Both the position numbers and the translations under genes were made by a program. From NCBI RefSeq assembly GCF_002153375.1, contig NZ_MTBQ01000003.1, positions 620,001-684,000 of the forward strand: a stretch of 64,000 nt of DNA. The letters run 5' to 3'. Position 1 is the first letter of the stretch. Every line of letters begins with the position of its first letter. Positions 53,688 through 62,407 of this stretch are shown here, piece by piece. This DNA comes from Oceanobacillus rekensis (lineage in GTDB: Bacteria > Bacillota > Bacilli > Bacillales > Amphibacillaceae). The notes below the pieces were generated by a model. It saw only the letters and a list, made by a program, of their open reading frames with translations. It had not been told where the DNA came from and searched no databases.

Positions 53688-54344
53688 ATGATAACTCGTA
53701 ACCAATTTCAAGGTGAGCTTGATGTAATGAGTGAAGATATTATTAAAATAGCCAATACTGCTGGCCGAGCACTAGACGAGGCGATGGATGCTTTTTTCAG
53801 TAAAGATATGGAGCTGGCTAAACAGGTGATCGATAATGATCAGAAAATAGACCGGAAAGAATTGGAAATCAATGACAAAGCAATTTTGCTAATTGCTAAA
53901 CAACAGCCAGTTGCAACTGACTTGAGAAGAGTTATTACTACATTGAAGATTCTTACAGATATTGAGCGTATGGGTGATAATGCAAAAAATATTGCTAATG
54001 CAACGATTCATTTAGGAAAGAATGCTTCTATCATCCCATCCGATTTAAAGCGAATGTATGAAATGACAAAGGATATGCTGGACTCTGCAATAAAGGCATT
54101 TAAATATGAGGATGTTACAATTGCAAGAGAATTAGCAGTGATGGATGATGGAGTTGATAAATTAAATAAGACCATTATTAGTGAACTGCTTGAGGAAACA
54201 GCTACAAATCCAGAAAAAATTCAATATGTGATGCAAATGGCATTATGCGCAAAGTATCTCGAGCGATTTGCCGATCATATAACAAATGTGGGTGAAAGTA
54301 TCCTTTACCTAGTAAAGGGTGAGAATTTTAACTTGAATAAATGA
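53688..54344 (+). CDS. phoU: PhoU phosphate signalling regulator
   Basis: 218 residues. Two three-helix PhoU repeats: KQVIDNDQKIDRKELEINDKAILLIAKQQPVATDLRRVITTLKILTDIERMGDNAKNIA and the second repeat ...ELLEETATNPEKIQYVMQMALCAKYLERFADHITNVGESILYLVKG, each with the E(R)-x-x-D metal-binding motif (DIERMGDN, YLERFADH). It usually couples PstSCAB to PhoR; here no pst genes are adjacent. The ribosome binding site is GGAGG. An alkaline phosphatase gene lies 5 kb away. Confidence 0.9.
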   Translation: MITRNQFQGELDVMSEDIIKIANTAGRALDEAMDAFFSKDMELAKQVIDNDQKIDRKELEINDKAILLIAKQQPVATDLRRVITTLKILTDIERMGDNAKNIANATIHLGKNASIIPSDLKRMYEMTKDMLDSAIKAFKYEDVTIARELAVMDDGVDKLNKTIISELLEETATNPEKIQYVMQMALCAKYLERFADHITNVGESILYLVKGENFNLNK

Positions 54345-54787
54345 AAATAGGCTGAGACAAAAATGCTTTAGTCAAAGAGAAATCCGAACTATGGTTACGC
54401 ATTTTTCTGTAAACTCATTTTTAAAAATGGGGAACCCCCCCTCTGTATGCAACAAAACGAGACACAGTCTGATGTATTGAAGCAATTTTCAAGTTAGCTT
54501 TAGGCTAATATTTTACTTAAGTAAATTTTCTCGTACAGCAGAAAAATTAGGAACTTGTAATTAAAAAAACACCTCATTGAGATGCAGTACCTTTAGAATA
54601 GATTTCATTAATCATTAAAGTAATCCTTCTTCCACAAAATGGTACCAGTTACTTTAAGAGGTTAGAATATTTTTTTGTGTCGCGCATAAATCAATGTATT
54701 AAATCATGAAACCATTTCCTGGAAACGTACGTTAAGTGAATAATATTATCGATACCGTTCCTAAGTTAAAATCAATATTTCGTCATT
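54345..54787. other. gene-free stretch
   Basis: No ORF of interest. GGCTGAGACAAAA (54349) and AACGAGACACAGTC (54457-54470) bracket a stretch resembling the GGCTGAGAC intergenic family of Bacillaceae. Hairpin CACCTCATTGAGATG lies near 54571. Confidence 0.4.
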
Positions 54788-54832
54788 GAAAAAACCTAAG
54801 AAGCAGGGATTTAAAACCTGCTTCTTAGGTTT
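54788..54832 (-). terminator. terminator of the alcohol dehydrogenase remnant
   Basis: AAACCTAAGAAGCAGG / CCTGCTTCTTAGGTTT, 16-bp perfect stem, followed by T-run on the minus strand; 12 bp after the stop. Confidence 0.9.
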
Positions 54833-54843
54833 GACTTAAGTAC

Positions 54844-55704
54844 TTATTTTTCCATGTTAGCTACTAATCGACCTGTTACTTTATTATCTTCCAGCAATTG
54901 AATACCTTCAGGAATTTCATCAAAAGTAATTTCAGTTATTTTAGGATTTACCTTGCCGCTAGCAAACAATTCATATATTTCTTCAATATCTTGTTTCGTA
55001 CCCCCGTTACTTCCAACGAGTTTTGCTTGTTTTGTTATCAATGAAGTAACATTTAGAGTTGTTTCTAGTTTACCCATACCGACAAGGACTACCTTACCTT
55101 GGAAACCAATCGATTCTAAGGCTTCTCTGGTTGTTACACCAAATCCAGCAAAATCAATAATTACTTCAGGTTGAAATTGTTCAATTTCTTTTACACTTTC
55201 ATAGGTTCCTGCTGCGCCCAGATCTTTAGCTAATTCACGAGCATTTGGATTTAAATCAATTGCATAAACAGTAGCTCCTTTTGCAACAGCAGCTTCTAAA
55301 GCAATTTGACCTAATCCACCAATACCAATCATACCGACTGTCATACCTTCTTTTACTCCACCTTTAGTAAAAGTTGCATGATAGGAAGTCATCCCTGCAT
55401 CAGTACCAGCAGCTGCTTGGGCAAATGAAACACCATCAGGAATCTTAACTAAGTCTTCAGCTGGCGCTAATACTTTTGTACCGAAGCCTCCGTCATACGC
55501 ATAACCTGGAGCCGTTTTACTTGGACCAGTAGGGCAGACGGCTACTTTGTCACCAACTTGATAGTCAGTTACACCTTCACCAACTTCACTAATAACACCT
55601 GCAACTTCGTGCCCCATAACAACAGGCAGTTCACCAAGTAATGCTTTCCAACCCGGGTCTCTTAAAACACCGACATCAGAGTGACAGAGACCTGCCACCT
55701 TCAT
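54844..55704 (-). pseudogene. zinc alcohol dehydrogenase lacking its N-terminus
   Basis: 286 residues of a medium-chain zinc dehydrogenase: KVAGLCHSDVGVLR (catalytic zinc Cys), GHEVAGVISEVGEGVTDYQVGDKV, GTDAGMTSYHATF, the NAD loop IGIGGLGQIALE and C-terminal DNKVTGRLVANMEK. Relatives start about 40 residues earlier; upstream of ATG 55704 the frame changes abruptly to unrelated AT-rich sequence without ribosome binding site. The first zinc-site strand and substrate lid are therefore lost. The structural zinc Cys cluster is also absent, as in some family branches. Confidence 0.7.
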
Positions 55705-55994
55705 ATCGATTACAAAAATAAAAATTACCCAAAGTATAAGTTCAACAAAAAAAGGTACTTATACTTCATTTGGGATAGCACCAGTTAGCAAAAATATTAT
55801 CTAATTGTAGTTACATATTTCTATTAGAGTTCTCTTCTTTCCTTTTTCTAAGTTTCCTTTGTACAATAAAACAAGCCAATTAATTCATATTACAAGTAAT
55901 TCACAATTCTATTACATCCCTAATAAGTCAGATATATTTCCGAATTATATAATGCAAGACTTATAAAACTAAATAAATTTGGAGGGCTTTTTTT

Positions 55995-56516
55995 ATGAAA
56001 TATATTATTCTAGTAACTTTATTTACAGTTGGACTGTTCCTTTTACCTGACTCAGCTTCTGCTCAAGCAAAGTATACAGTTCAATCAGGGGATGTTTTAT
56101 TAAAAATTTCTAAGAATCATAATGTAGACATCGATACGTTACTCGCTTCAAATCCTTTTATAGAAAATCCGGATATCATTTTTCCAGGACAAATGATAAC
56201 GATACCGAATGGAAACGGACAACAGTTTACAGTTACTGCGTATACAGAGGGATATGAGTCAACCGGCAAACGACCAGGCGATCCTGCTTACGGCATTACC
56301 GCATCAGGTACAACGGTAAAGGAAGGACAAACGATAGCTTGTCCGCCATCAATTGCATTTGGAACTACAGTACATATTCCAAACTTAGGTCAAACATATA
56401 CTTGTGAAGATCGGGGGAGCGCAATTACAGATGGGCGATTAGATGTATATATTGCAGATTTGAATCAAGCTTTACAGTTCGGTGTAAAAGAATTGCAAGT
56501 ACATGTTTTAGATTAA
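55995..56516 (+). CDS. secreted LysM-3D domain protein (cell-wall hydrolase-like)
   Basis: 173 residues. Signal peptide with cleavage near SASAQA (about residue 24). LysM domain YTVQSGDVLLKISKNHNVDIDTLLASNPFIENPDIIFPGQMITIP at about 26-72. 3D domain at about 77-173: FTVTAYTEG..., DPAYGITASGTTVKEGQTIACP, FGTTVHIPN, YTCEDRGSAITDGRLDVYIADLNQA, with the three conserved Asp. The design matches YocH/YorM-like peptidoglycan-binding lytic enzymes. Ribosome binding site GGAGG. It acts in the wall. Confidence 0.85.
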   Translation: MKYIILVTLFTVGLFLLPDSASAQAKYTVQSGDVLLKISKNHNVDIDTLLASNPFIENPDIIFPGQMITIPNGNGQQFTVTAYTEGYESTGKRPGDPAYGITASGTTVKEGQTIACPPSIAFGTTVHIPNLGQTYTCEDRGSAITDGRLDVYIADLNQALQFGVKELQVHVLD

Positions 56517-56803
56517 CTTAAGTAAATTAAAGATATATGATAACATGCATTTACCCCACTATCATAGTGGGGTGTTCGTGTGTTGTGGGGTAATACATAT
56601 TAACCATGTATAATAATTAGCTCCCTTTAATGGAATAACATTACTATAGTCATAATTAACCCCTGCTTTTTTTAAAAGGAATACTGTAACAATCAATGCA
56701 AACTCCATCATTATCATGAATCCCATTCATCCATTATTTTTCAATAATTGTGGGAAATGATCAGGTGGACACTCACACTTAGAAATTAGAGAGGTATTGG
56801 ATT
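56517..56803. other. spacer with a CCCCACTAT hairpin
   Basis: CCCCACTAT / ATAGTGGGG (56554-56572) is a perfect 9-bp stem with a 1-nt loop followed by TGTTCGTGTG; it is probably the terminator of the LysM-3D gene, though the T-run is poor. Nothing else is seen. Confidence 0.5.
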
Positions 56804-56968
56804 ATGTATACTTTAGAGAATATTCTTGACCGTATTGAATTCCTCAGAAACAAAATGATAGAGGTGGCTATGAATAAAGGGTTTACCTATAGCGAGTCAG
56901 TACATATTAGTCAGGAAATTGACGAGCTATTAAATCTTTATGATGAAGTCAAAAGTAAACAAGAATGA
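56804..56968 (+). CDS. Spo0E-family aspartyl-phosphate phosphatase
   Basis: 54 residues from ATG 56804, with GAGAGGT about 8 nt upstream. The sequence IEFLRNKMIEVAMNKGFTYS, then ESVHISQEIDELLNLYDEV is a textbook Spo0E fold, with the SQELD motif as SQEID. Such proteins dephosphorylate Spo0A-P and so delay sporulation. It lies before the FbpB-like gene. Confidence 0.85.
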   Translation: MYTLENILDRIEFLRNKMIEVAMNKGFTYSESVHISQEIDELLNLYDEVKSKQE

Positions 56969-57065
56969 CTAGGAAATAATTGGAAATCAATTAATGAGAG
57001 TAAAATAATCAATTTTTCATAAAAGTTCGCTATTTTGCGAAAAATAATAAAATGTTCACACAATT

Positions 57066-57094
57066 TTGATTTATGGCGCGAAATAAGGTATAAT
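57066..57094 (+). promoter_or_regulatory. sigma-A promoter of the FbpB-like gene
   Basis: TTGATT, 17 bases, TATAAT: an almost perfect sigma-A promoter 31 bp before the FbpB-like start. I see no clear Fur box. Confidence 0.8.
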
Positions 57095-57124
57095 GTAATT
57101 AGAACTTATGAAGGAGTGTCACAT

Positions 57125-57283
57125 ATGCGACCGAAGTCATTAAATTTCGAACAATTAGTTAATGATAATAGACAAGAGCTTCTAAATGATGAAGAAAGTA
57201 TATCAAGAATAGAGATGCGTTTAGAAAAGAAACAAGAAGCACTTGTCTTTAAACAACGTAAAGAATTAGAATATAAAAGTTAA
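57125..57283 (+). CDS. FbpB-like small basic protein
   Basis: 52 residues from ATG 57125, with GAAGGAGTG upstream; the longer frame from 57035 overlaps the promoter. RPKSLNFEQLVNDNRQELLN, then EESISRIEMRLEKKQEA is the FbpB signature. In B. subtilis FbpB works with the small RNA FsrA in the iron-sparing response; iron control here is inference from the family. Confidence 0.8.
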   Translation: MRPKSLNFEQLVNDNRQELLNDEESISRIEMRLEKKQEALVFKQRKELEYKS

Positions 57284-57290
57284 CTACTAA

Positions 57291-57322
57291 AGCAGGCATG
57301 ACTATCGGTCATCCTGTTTATT
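57291..57322 (+). terminator. terminator of the FbpB-like gene
   Basis: GCAGGCATGAC / GGTCATCCTGT stem with a 4-nt loop, followed by TTATTCG. Confidence 0.7.
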
Positions 57323-57324
57323 CG

Positions 57325-57745
57325 ATTTTAACACGTAATTTTTCTTCCATCGAGTTGATTCATCAGGACACCACTTAGGATGCACCCCATTCCAAGTATC
57401 TGTACATTTATAGTTTCCATAAAGATAAATATACCAATTAGTGTTGCTACTACTGGTTCGATTGTCAATATGGAGGCCTTTGATGCTTCAGTATGCTGTA
57501 ATCATAAATATAAACGATATAGGCTACTGCTTTTGGCAATAGCTCGAGTCCAACAGCATAAAATAAAAAAGTTGGATTAAATAGCAGTTGAATCTTTTCT
57601 GTATATGAAAAAAATGATACTGAAAACACCGGTCCCTATAAAATATTTACTATCCGAAAGTGATTTTAACTTCAGACTTTTTGGTGGAACAATCATCATA
57701 TATGTAATCAATAAAATCGAAGAAGACCATATCCGTAATGTAACA
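57325..57745 (-). pseudogene. EamA/DMT-family transporter remnant
   Basis: Fragments of one EamA permease in several frames: VTLRIWSSSILLITYMMIVP and KYFIGTGVFSIIFF (from about 57745), AVGLELLPKAVAYIVYIYD, and EASKASILTIEPVVATLIGI, FIFMETINVQILGMGCILSG near the end (about 57345). Their order is right for the family, but frames change at least three times and parts are missing. Clearly dead. Confidence 0.7.
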
Positions 57746-57748
57746 AGT

Positions 57749-57782
57749 CGACTAGGAAAAATTCTCCTAGCCGATTTTTTTT
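57749..57782 (+). terminator. orphan plus-strand terminator
   Basis: CGACTAGGA / TCCTAGCCG stem with a 6-nt loop, then eight T. No intact plus-strand gene ends here; it may belong to a lost gene. Confidence 0.7.
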
Positions 57783-57882
57783 GAAAAAATCTTTTCAATT
57801 CGATATTTATTGACTATATAATGCTACTAAGTCCTGCCAGATACTACAAAATCAATCACCACTTATTGTGGTAAAGCACCCT

Positions 57883-58380
57883 TTAACTTAATAACTGATT
57901 AACTTTATTTTCCTCTTCCAATTGTTCTTGAATAAGACTTTTCATATCTTCTTCATTGGTAAATTCACTTAACTCTTTACCGTACCAATTTTGCAATTCT
58001 TCTTTAGTTATTTTATATTCACCATTTGCAAAAACAAAGGTAATCCACTCTACATTATCAATTAATGCGAATAGGAAAGTAGCATTGTAAATTGCCGTTT
58101 CTTTATATTCCTTTTCTATCATAGACGCATCAAATTCATTGTACGTTAAAGTCATACCATATGGTTCTGTGTTTGTTTGAATCGAGACTTCATTGAAATT
58201 CACACTATGTTTTAACTGTTCAATTATATTAGTTATTGCACTATTATCACCTATAAGAGTACCCTCATATTGAAAGATATCTTCATTTGTTGTATTTTTC
58301 TCATTGTTATTCGAACTACAACCAATTATGAACAACAAAATTAACAATGAAAAGAAAATATATTTTGTCGTTTTTTTCAC
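57883..58380 (-). CDS. DUF4825-like lipoprotein
   Basis: 165 residues. Lipoprotein signal with lipobox IIGC near residues 18-21. Then FQYEGTLIGDNSAITNIIEQLKHSVNFNEVSIQTNTEPYGMTLTY, which matches the DUF4825 pattern (YxGTYxGDNSAVxxII), and VEWITFVFANGEYKITKEELQNWYG. DUF4825 occurs in secreted and sensor proteins; function unknown. Ribosome binding site AGGGTGA. Confidence 0.75.
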   Translation of the reverse strand: MKKTTKYIFFSLLILLFIIGCSSNNNEKNTTNEDIFQYEGTLIGDNSAITNIIEQLKHSVNFNEVSIQTNTEPYGMTLTYNEFDASMIEKEYKETAIYNATFLFALIDNVEWITFVFANGEYKITKEELQNWYGKELSEFTNEEDMKSLIQEQLEEENKVNQLLS

Positions 58381-58514
58381 TTTTAGTCACCCTTTCTGCT
58401 GACTTAATTTTTTTGAATATACAAACCCTATTTAAAGTATTCTGCCAAATAGCATAATAAGCTATTACTCTATTGTGCTATCGCACCAGATAGTTTAACA
58501 AGAAGAAATAAATA

Positions 58515-58784
58515 TTATTTAAGTAATTTCTGAACGAGTTTCGATTTCCAAATCCCAAAACCTATCAAAGCACCAAGCGTATTAAGAATGAAATCATCTA
58601 TATCAAAACTTCCCCTTCTTGTAACTAATTGTATAGCTTCGATAAAGAATAACAATATAATCGTTGAAATAGTAAATATGCTGACTTTATCTATTTTAAC
58701 TATGAAAAATGGAAGCAAAATACCCATTGGCAAAAATATAAATAAATTACCAACAAGGTTTTTGATAGGTATACTAATATTCAT
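58515..58784 (-). pseudogene. VanZ-family protein, C-terminal part only
   Basis: 89 residues: NLVGNLFIFLPMGILLPFFI, then ILLFFIEAIQLVTRRGSFDIDDFILNTLGALIGFG, the VanZ C-terminal motif with R-G-x-x-DxDD. The first half of the family (about 60-90 residues) is absent; the frame is open a little upstream to a TAA but has no ribosome binding site. Most likely a truncated gene. Confidence 0.65.
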
Positions 58785-58964
58785 ACTGCCATCAAATATT
58801 GCCTGAATATATGTAGTCTTTCTTCGTATTTTTAATGTTAGCTCTTAAACAATACTGCCATTTACCCCGATATCACTTCTTTCGCTATGCACCAGTTTAA
58901 GTATAACATTTCACAAAGAGGGCAACTTATATTAATAATTATTAAAAAAATAACTATTTCCTTA

Positions 58965-59075
58965 TCATTATAATAATAAAAGCCGTCTATTTAGACGACT
59001 TTTATTTGCCATTTTATCGGCAATTTTAATGTGATTTGAGTTGGTTTTTAAAAATGCACCGCAATTGATACACTA
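58965..59075. repeat. dispersed hairpin-plus-tail element, copy 4
   Basis: TAATAATAAAAGCCGTCTATT / TAGACGACTTTTATT hairpin followed by a decayed tail (AAAATGCACCGCAATTG). The region in between (TGCCATTTTATCGGCAATTTTAATGT, see coordinates) matches copy 1 closely. Confidence 0.75.
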
Positions 59076-59135
59076 ACATGTACGATTGATACAAATTAAT
59101 TTCATGGGGAAATGCTGGATTATTTGTGGTAACAG

Positions 59136-59169
59136 AAGAGATCAGGGGAATTAAATATCCCCTGATCTA
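59136..59169 (-). terminator. hairpin at the end of the SIMPL gene
   Basis: AGATCAGGGG / CCCCTGATCT, 10-bp perfect stem with an AT loop. One arm includes the stop codon of the SIMPL gene; T-run weak (CTCTTCTG). Confidence 0.65.
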
Positions 59170-59826
59170 ATACTGGAATTTAACATCTACCTTTGCAGTA
59201 ATAATAATTTCTCCTGGTTCAATCGGAGTGGTAAGGTTGTCCGCAGAAGCTGCGAATGCCTTATAGGTAATTATATCATCGGTTACGTCCACGATTCGAA
59301 TCGGAGTCGGATCAAGATTTAGCTGCATCGTCTGAGCAATCGTCTGTGACTTTACACTTGCATTCTGGAGTGCGGATACAAGTGCTTCCTGATAATAGCG
59401 TTGTCTGTCTTGGACGGTAAACTGGATATTTGAAACATGATTGACCCCATTTTGAACAGCAACGTCAATAATCGTACCTGTTTGATCAATTGCTTGGACC
59501 TCAACCGTTATTTCATTTCTAACTTCATATCCCCTGAACACTTGCTGACCATCTGTATAATCATATCTTGGAATGATGTTGTAAGCCGTTGTTTGGATAT
59601 TTTCTCTCAGTATACCTAAATTCAAAAGCGCTTCAATCACCGCATTCATTGTCTGCGTATTTTCCTGCTGCGCCTGACTTAAGGATTCACCTTCCGTCAC
59701 AACCGCAAGCTGGATTCTTGCAATATCTGGCTGAACAGACACACTCCCGTTACCAGTAACAGTCATCGTACGTAAGCTTTGCTTGGAATCGTCTTGCCGA
59801 TAATGAGGTACATAAGGATAATACAT
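59167..59826 (-). CDS. SIMPL-domain (DUF541) protein
   Basis: 219 residues from ATG 59826, with GAGGCGG upstream. LRTMTVTGNGSVSVQPDIARIQLAVVTEGESLSQAQQEN is the typical SIMPL start; RYDYTDGQQVFRGYEVRNEITVEV, VSNIQFTVQDRQRYYQEALVSAL and the C-terminal EPGEIIITAKVDVKFQY complete the domain. No signal peptide is visible, unlike many relatives; the Tyr/Pro-rich beginning resembles coat-associated proteins. It could be a spore or stress protein. The upstream frame to 59868 is less likely. Confidence 0.8.
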   Translation of the reverse strand: MYYPYVPHYRQDDSKQSLRTMTVTGNGSVSVQPDIARIQLAVVTEGESLSQAQQENTQTMNAVIEALLNLGILRENIQTTAYNIIPRYDYTDGQQVFRGYEVRNEITVEVQAIDQTGTIIDVAVQNGVNHVSNIQFTVQDRQRYYQEALVSALQNASVKSQTIAQTMQLNLDPTPIRIVDVTDDIITYKAFAASADNLTTPIEPGEIIITAKVDVKFQY

Positions 59827-59912
59827 TTTTCCACCGCCTCTCTTTGTGCTTCTATAAGATATATGCAAGTATTGGCGGAATAATTATATTTTTAATAACC
59901 CGGAAAGCTCTC

Positions 59913-60467
59913 TCATCCCCAATAATTTGGATCTGACATTTTTATCTCTTCTACTGCATCATCCAAATCTGCTGGCGTAATGATAAAGATTGGGTAATCT
60001 TTATCAGCTGCTTTTGCTGCATCGTAGAAATAACGATTACCGCCTGGGAATTCTTCATCCATAAGCAAGAGACAACCATCACTTTTTTCGATGAACCATT
60101 TATTTTTAGCCTTAAACTGATACGGTCCTTTATAGTCGCCTTTATAAAGTGGCTGATAAAAGTCAGCCAGCATTAATAGTTCTTCATATTTTTCCTTTAA
60201 GTTATCAGGCCAACGGTTGTCCTGATTTTCGAATGGTGGAAATACACCAAGTTGAATATCATAGTTTTCTTGTAAATCAAAGATCATTTCTGCTGTCCAC
60301 ATCTCCACACCCATCTGGCCGGAAATGAGAACCCATTCTAATCCCTCTTCGATAAATCCAATCAATCTTTTTTCGATTGCCGATTTAATAAATGTGACAC
60401 GCGGATCATTTTCTTTAAATATACCTAATTCCATTGATTTATAACCGGAAACAGTTAAGATTTTCAT
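59913..60467 (-). CDS. ypsA: YpsA-like SLOG/Rossmann protein (DUF1273)
   Basis: 184 residues from ATG 60467 with GAGGTGG upstream. KILTVSGYKSMELGIFKENDPRV, LEWVLISGQMGVEMWTAEM, LGVFPPFENQDNRWPDNLKEKYEELL and EFPGGNRYFYDAA match YpsA closely. The GQMGVE loop is the SLOG nucleotide-binding site. B. subtilis YpsA affects cell division together with GpsB. It lies upstream of coat and stress genes without evident operon. Confidence 0.9.
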   Translation of the reverse strand: MKILTVSGYKSMELGIFKENDPRVTFIKSAIEKRLIGFIEEGLEWVLISGQMGVEMWTAEMIFDLQENYDIQLGVFPPFENQDNRWPDNLKEKYEELLMLADFYQPLYKGDYKGPYQFKAKNKWFIEKSDGCLLLMDEEFPGGNRYFYDAAKAADKDYPIFIITPADLDDAVEEIKMSDPNYWG

Positions 60468-60522
60468 TTCAATAACCACCTCGTTGGAAAACTTACCATA
60501 TCATTAACCATTACTATAAAGA

Positions 60523-60552
60523 AAAGCCGGCATTTTTATATGCCAGCCTTAT
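60523..60552 (-). terminator. terminator of the CotD-like gene
   Basis: AAGGCTGGCAT / ATGCCGGCTTTT stem with a short AT loop and T-run on the minus strand, right after the stop at 60559. Confidence 0.8.
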
Positions 60553-60558
60553 CTCTAG

Positions 60559-61068
60559 TTAACACCATTTATTCTGTTTTTTCCAGTGATGAGGTCCTGC
60601 TCCGTATCCCGGTTGCATTGCTCCTGCTACCTGACCTGGGCCATATCCTGGTTTCTTACCATAACCTGGTTGCATTGCTCCTGCTACTTGACCGGGACCA
60701 TATCCTGGTTGCATTGCTCCTGCTACTTGACCGGGGCCATATCCTGGTTGCATTGCTCCCGCTACTTGACCTGGTCCATACCCCGGTGACATTGCTCCTG
60801 CTACTTGGCCGCCTGGTCCATATCCTGGTGATGGTACATTGAATGACCCACCGTACTGATCCACACTGTTCACAGTATTTTGAACAGATGTTGAATGAGG
60901 GAATACGTGATTGTTCTTGACTGTATGATGATTCATTACCGTCGTATGAGAAGGATGAACTTGGTTTACAGTACTTTCCGAATATTGGTTGACACAATTA
61001 TGCTTTGTCGGATGTACAATTGTTTTACAAGATTGACAGCCGCAATGATGTCTATGATGACGTCTCAT
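60559..61068 (-). CDS. CotD-like spore coat protein with tandem repeats
   Basis: 169 residues. The N-terminal 70 residues follow CotD: RRHHRHHCGCQSCKTIVHPTKHNC, HPSHTTVMNHHTVKNNHVFPH, rich in His and Cys. The second half has five or six copies of the 13-residue unit PGYGPGQVAGAMQ (39-bp DNA repeats, about 60600-60830), ending with WKKQNKWC. CotD is an inner-coat protein made in the mother cell under sigma-K. The repeat tail is not in B. subtilis CotD. The repeats would suit Tyr cross-linking. Confidence 0.85.
   Translation of the reverse strand: MRRHHRHHCGCQSCKTIVHPTKHNCVNQYSESTVNQVHPSHTTVMNHHTVKNNHVFPHSTSVQNTVNSVDQYGGSFNVPSPGYGPGGQVAGAMSPGYGPGQVAGAMQPGYGPGQVAGAMQPGYGPGQVAGAMQPGYGKKPGYGPGQVAGAMQPGYGAGPHHWKKQNKWC
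60590..60835. repeat. 39-bp tandem repeat inside the CotD-like gene
   Basis: Units of GGTTGCATTGCTCCTGCTAC, then TTGACCTGGNCCATATCCT (plus strand) repeat with small changes; one unit carries an insert coding for GKK, one for an extra Gly. Copy number is likely to vary between strains. Confidence 0.85.
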
Positions 61069-61210
61069 AATTAATCCCCTTTCTGTTATAGGTTCACTAA
61101 TAACCTATGTCAGTTGCCACGGGGATGTAAGAGACAGGTACCTATTAAATGAAAAAAAATCTGAGTAAGTATCCTATTAACTCACCAGTTATCCAGTATT
61201 TATGTATAAA

Positions 61211-61603
61211 CTAATTTTGCTTTGCTTGATTTTGCTCCTTTAATAAATCCCTAATTTCAGTAAGCAATTGTTCCTGTGCATCCAATTCTTCCACAACCTC
61301 TTCTGCCGCTTCTTCTTTTCGTTTAAATTTACTCAGAAAACGGATTGCAAAGAAAATCGCAAAAGCAATAATCAAAAAGTCGACGAATGACTGAATAAAG
61401 TTACCATATAAGACCTCTGCATTTCCTACTGTAATTTTCAAATTGGTAAAATCAATTCCACCAGCCAGCATACCTATTAATGGTGTGATTATATTTTCGA
61501 CAAATGATGTGACAATTGCACCGAACGCTCCACCAATCACTACAGCAACAGCTAAATCAACTATATTTCCTTTAAAAGCAAATTCTTTAAACTCATTCCA
61601 CAT
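61211..61603 (-). CDS. mscL: large-conductance mechanosensitive channel
   Basis: 130 residues from ATG 61603, with GAGGTGG upstream; the longer frame to 61693 enters the terminator of ssp[43 protein letters not shown] is the first helix with the glycine/alanine gate, and [31 protein letters not shown] the second; the C-terminal helix has [11 protein letters not shown]. It opens on osmotic downshock to release solutes. Confidence 0.95.
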   Translation of the reverse strand: MWNEFKEFAFKGNIVDLAVAVVIGGAFGAIVTSFVENIITPLIGMLAGGIDFTNLKITVGNAEVLYGNFIQSFVDFLIIAFAIFFAIRFLSKFKRKEEAAEEVVEELDAQEQLLTEIRDLLKEQNQAKQN

Positions 61604-61655
61604 CAGGTTCTCCACCTCTCTATTCGTTATAATAACAGAATAGATAATAATGGTT

Positions 61656-61690
61656 AAAGAGCATAACCACAAGTGATTATGCTCTTTATC
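61656..61690 (-). terminator. terminator of sspP
   Basis: AAAGAGCATAA / TTATGCTCTTT, 11-bp perfect stem with a 13-nt loop and weak T-run. Located between sspP stop and mscL start. Confidence 0.7.
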
Positions 61691-61703
61691 CATATAGATT
61701 TAA

Positions 61704-61856
61704 TTACATACCATGATGTGGATTGTGATTTTGTCGTGAGTGGTTAGCATTTTTTACCTTTTTCGATCCACTCAATGGTTCCCCATATGGCTGGCTTGGG
61801 CTTTTCGGTAAATTCACTTTCTCCTGCTGTTTTGGTCCTTTAGGCTTTCCTGACAT
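61704..61856 (-). CDS. sspP: small acid-soluble spore protein P
   Basis: 50 residues from ATG 61856 with GGGAGGTG upstream. The C-terminal part, EPLSGSKKVKNANHSRQNHN then PHHGM, matches SspP of bacilli (EPLSGSKKVKNRNHTRQKH...). SspP is a minor spore core protein made in the forespore, presumably under sigma-G; I did not fix a promoter. Confidence 0.9.
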   Translation of the reverse strand: MSGKPKGPKQQEKVNLPKSPSQPYGEPLSGSKKVKNANHSRQNHNPHHGM

Positions 61857-62188
61857 TTTGGCACCTCCCTTCTGTATAGTTTGTTCAAATGGGACGATAT
61901 ATTATTCAAAATCGACAATCCGAATACTTTCTCTATACATTTCAATAAAAAATTCCAGAGTAAAACGTTGATATAATAGCATTTATAAGTATAAAAAGGC
62001 TCTTTTAAAACTTTTTTTAAAAAAAGGTGGATATTTTTTGATCGTCTGTGTTATACTATAATTAATTATTTATGTTCGTTAGAAATACAGGATACGAAAG
62101 TAGTAACTCTAATAGTGATTTCGTCTTGGTTTGTAATCTTGAACAGAAATAGTAATAAAAGTGCCAAATGCACATGGAGGTTTTTTCT
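61857..62188. other. divergent promoter region and cold-shock 5' leader
   Basis: TATAAT at 62057-62062 with TTTTTG 16 nt before is a possible promoter for the cold-shock gene. The following long leader of about 120 nt, including GAAATACAGGATACG and a GGAGG at 62176, fits the cold-box type 5' UTR of csp genes. Confidence 0.5.
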
Positions 62189-62389
62189 ATGAACACAGGT
62201 TCAGTAAAATGGTTTAACGCAGACAAAGGTTTCGGTTTCATCGAAGTTGAAGGTGGAGACGATGTATTCGTACATTTCTCAGCAATTCAAGGCGAAGGTT
62301 TCAAAACTTTAGAAGAAGGTCAACAAGTAACTTTCGATATCGAAGAAGGTAACCGTGGACCACAAGCTACAAACGTTAACAAAGCGTAA
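62189..62389 (+). CDS. cold-shock protein
   Basis: 66 residues from ATG 62189, with TGGAGG upstream. [20 protein letters not shown] (RNP1) and [11 protein letters not shown] (RNP2) are the csp hallmarks; [12 protein letters not shown] ends it. An RNA chaperone, CspB/CspD-like. Codon use is strongly biased (GAA, GGT, AAA), as for a highly expressed gene. Long leader and strong terminator. Confidence 0.95.
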   Translation: MNTGSVKWFNADKGFGFIEVEGGDDVFVHFSAIQGEGFKTLEEGQQVTFDIEEGNRGPQATNVNKA

Positions 62390-62407
62390 GGTTAGCTTAC
62401 TATAGAA

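Noticed and set aside
57577-57798. 73-residue minus-strand ORF as an intact gene
   Set aside because: It reads as one fragment of the shredded EamA transporter, not as an independent protein.
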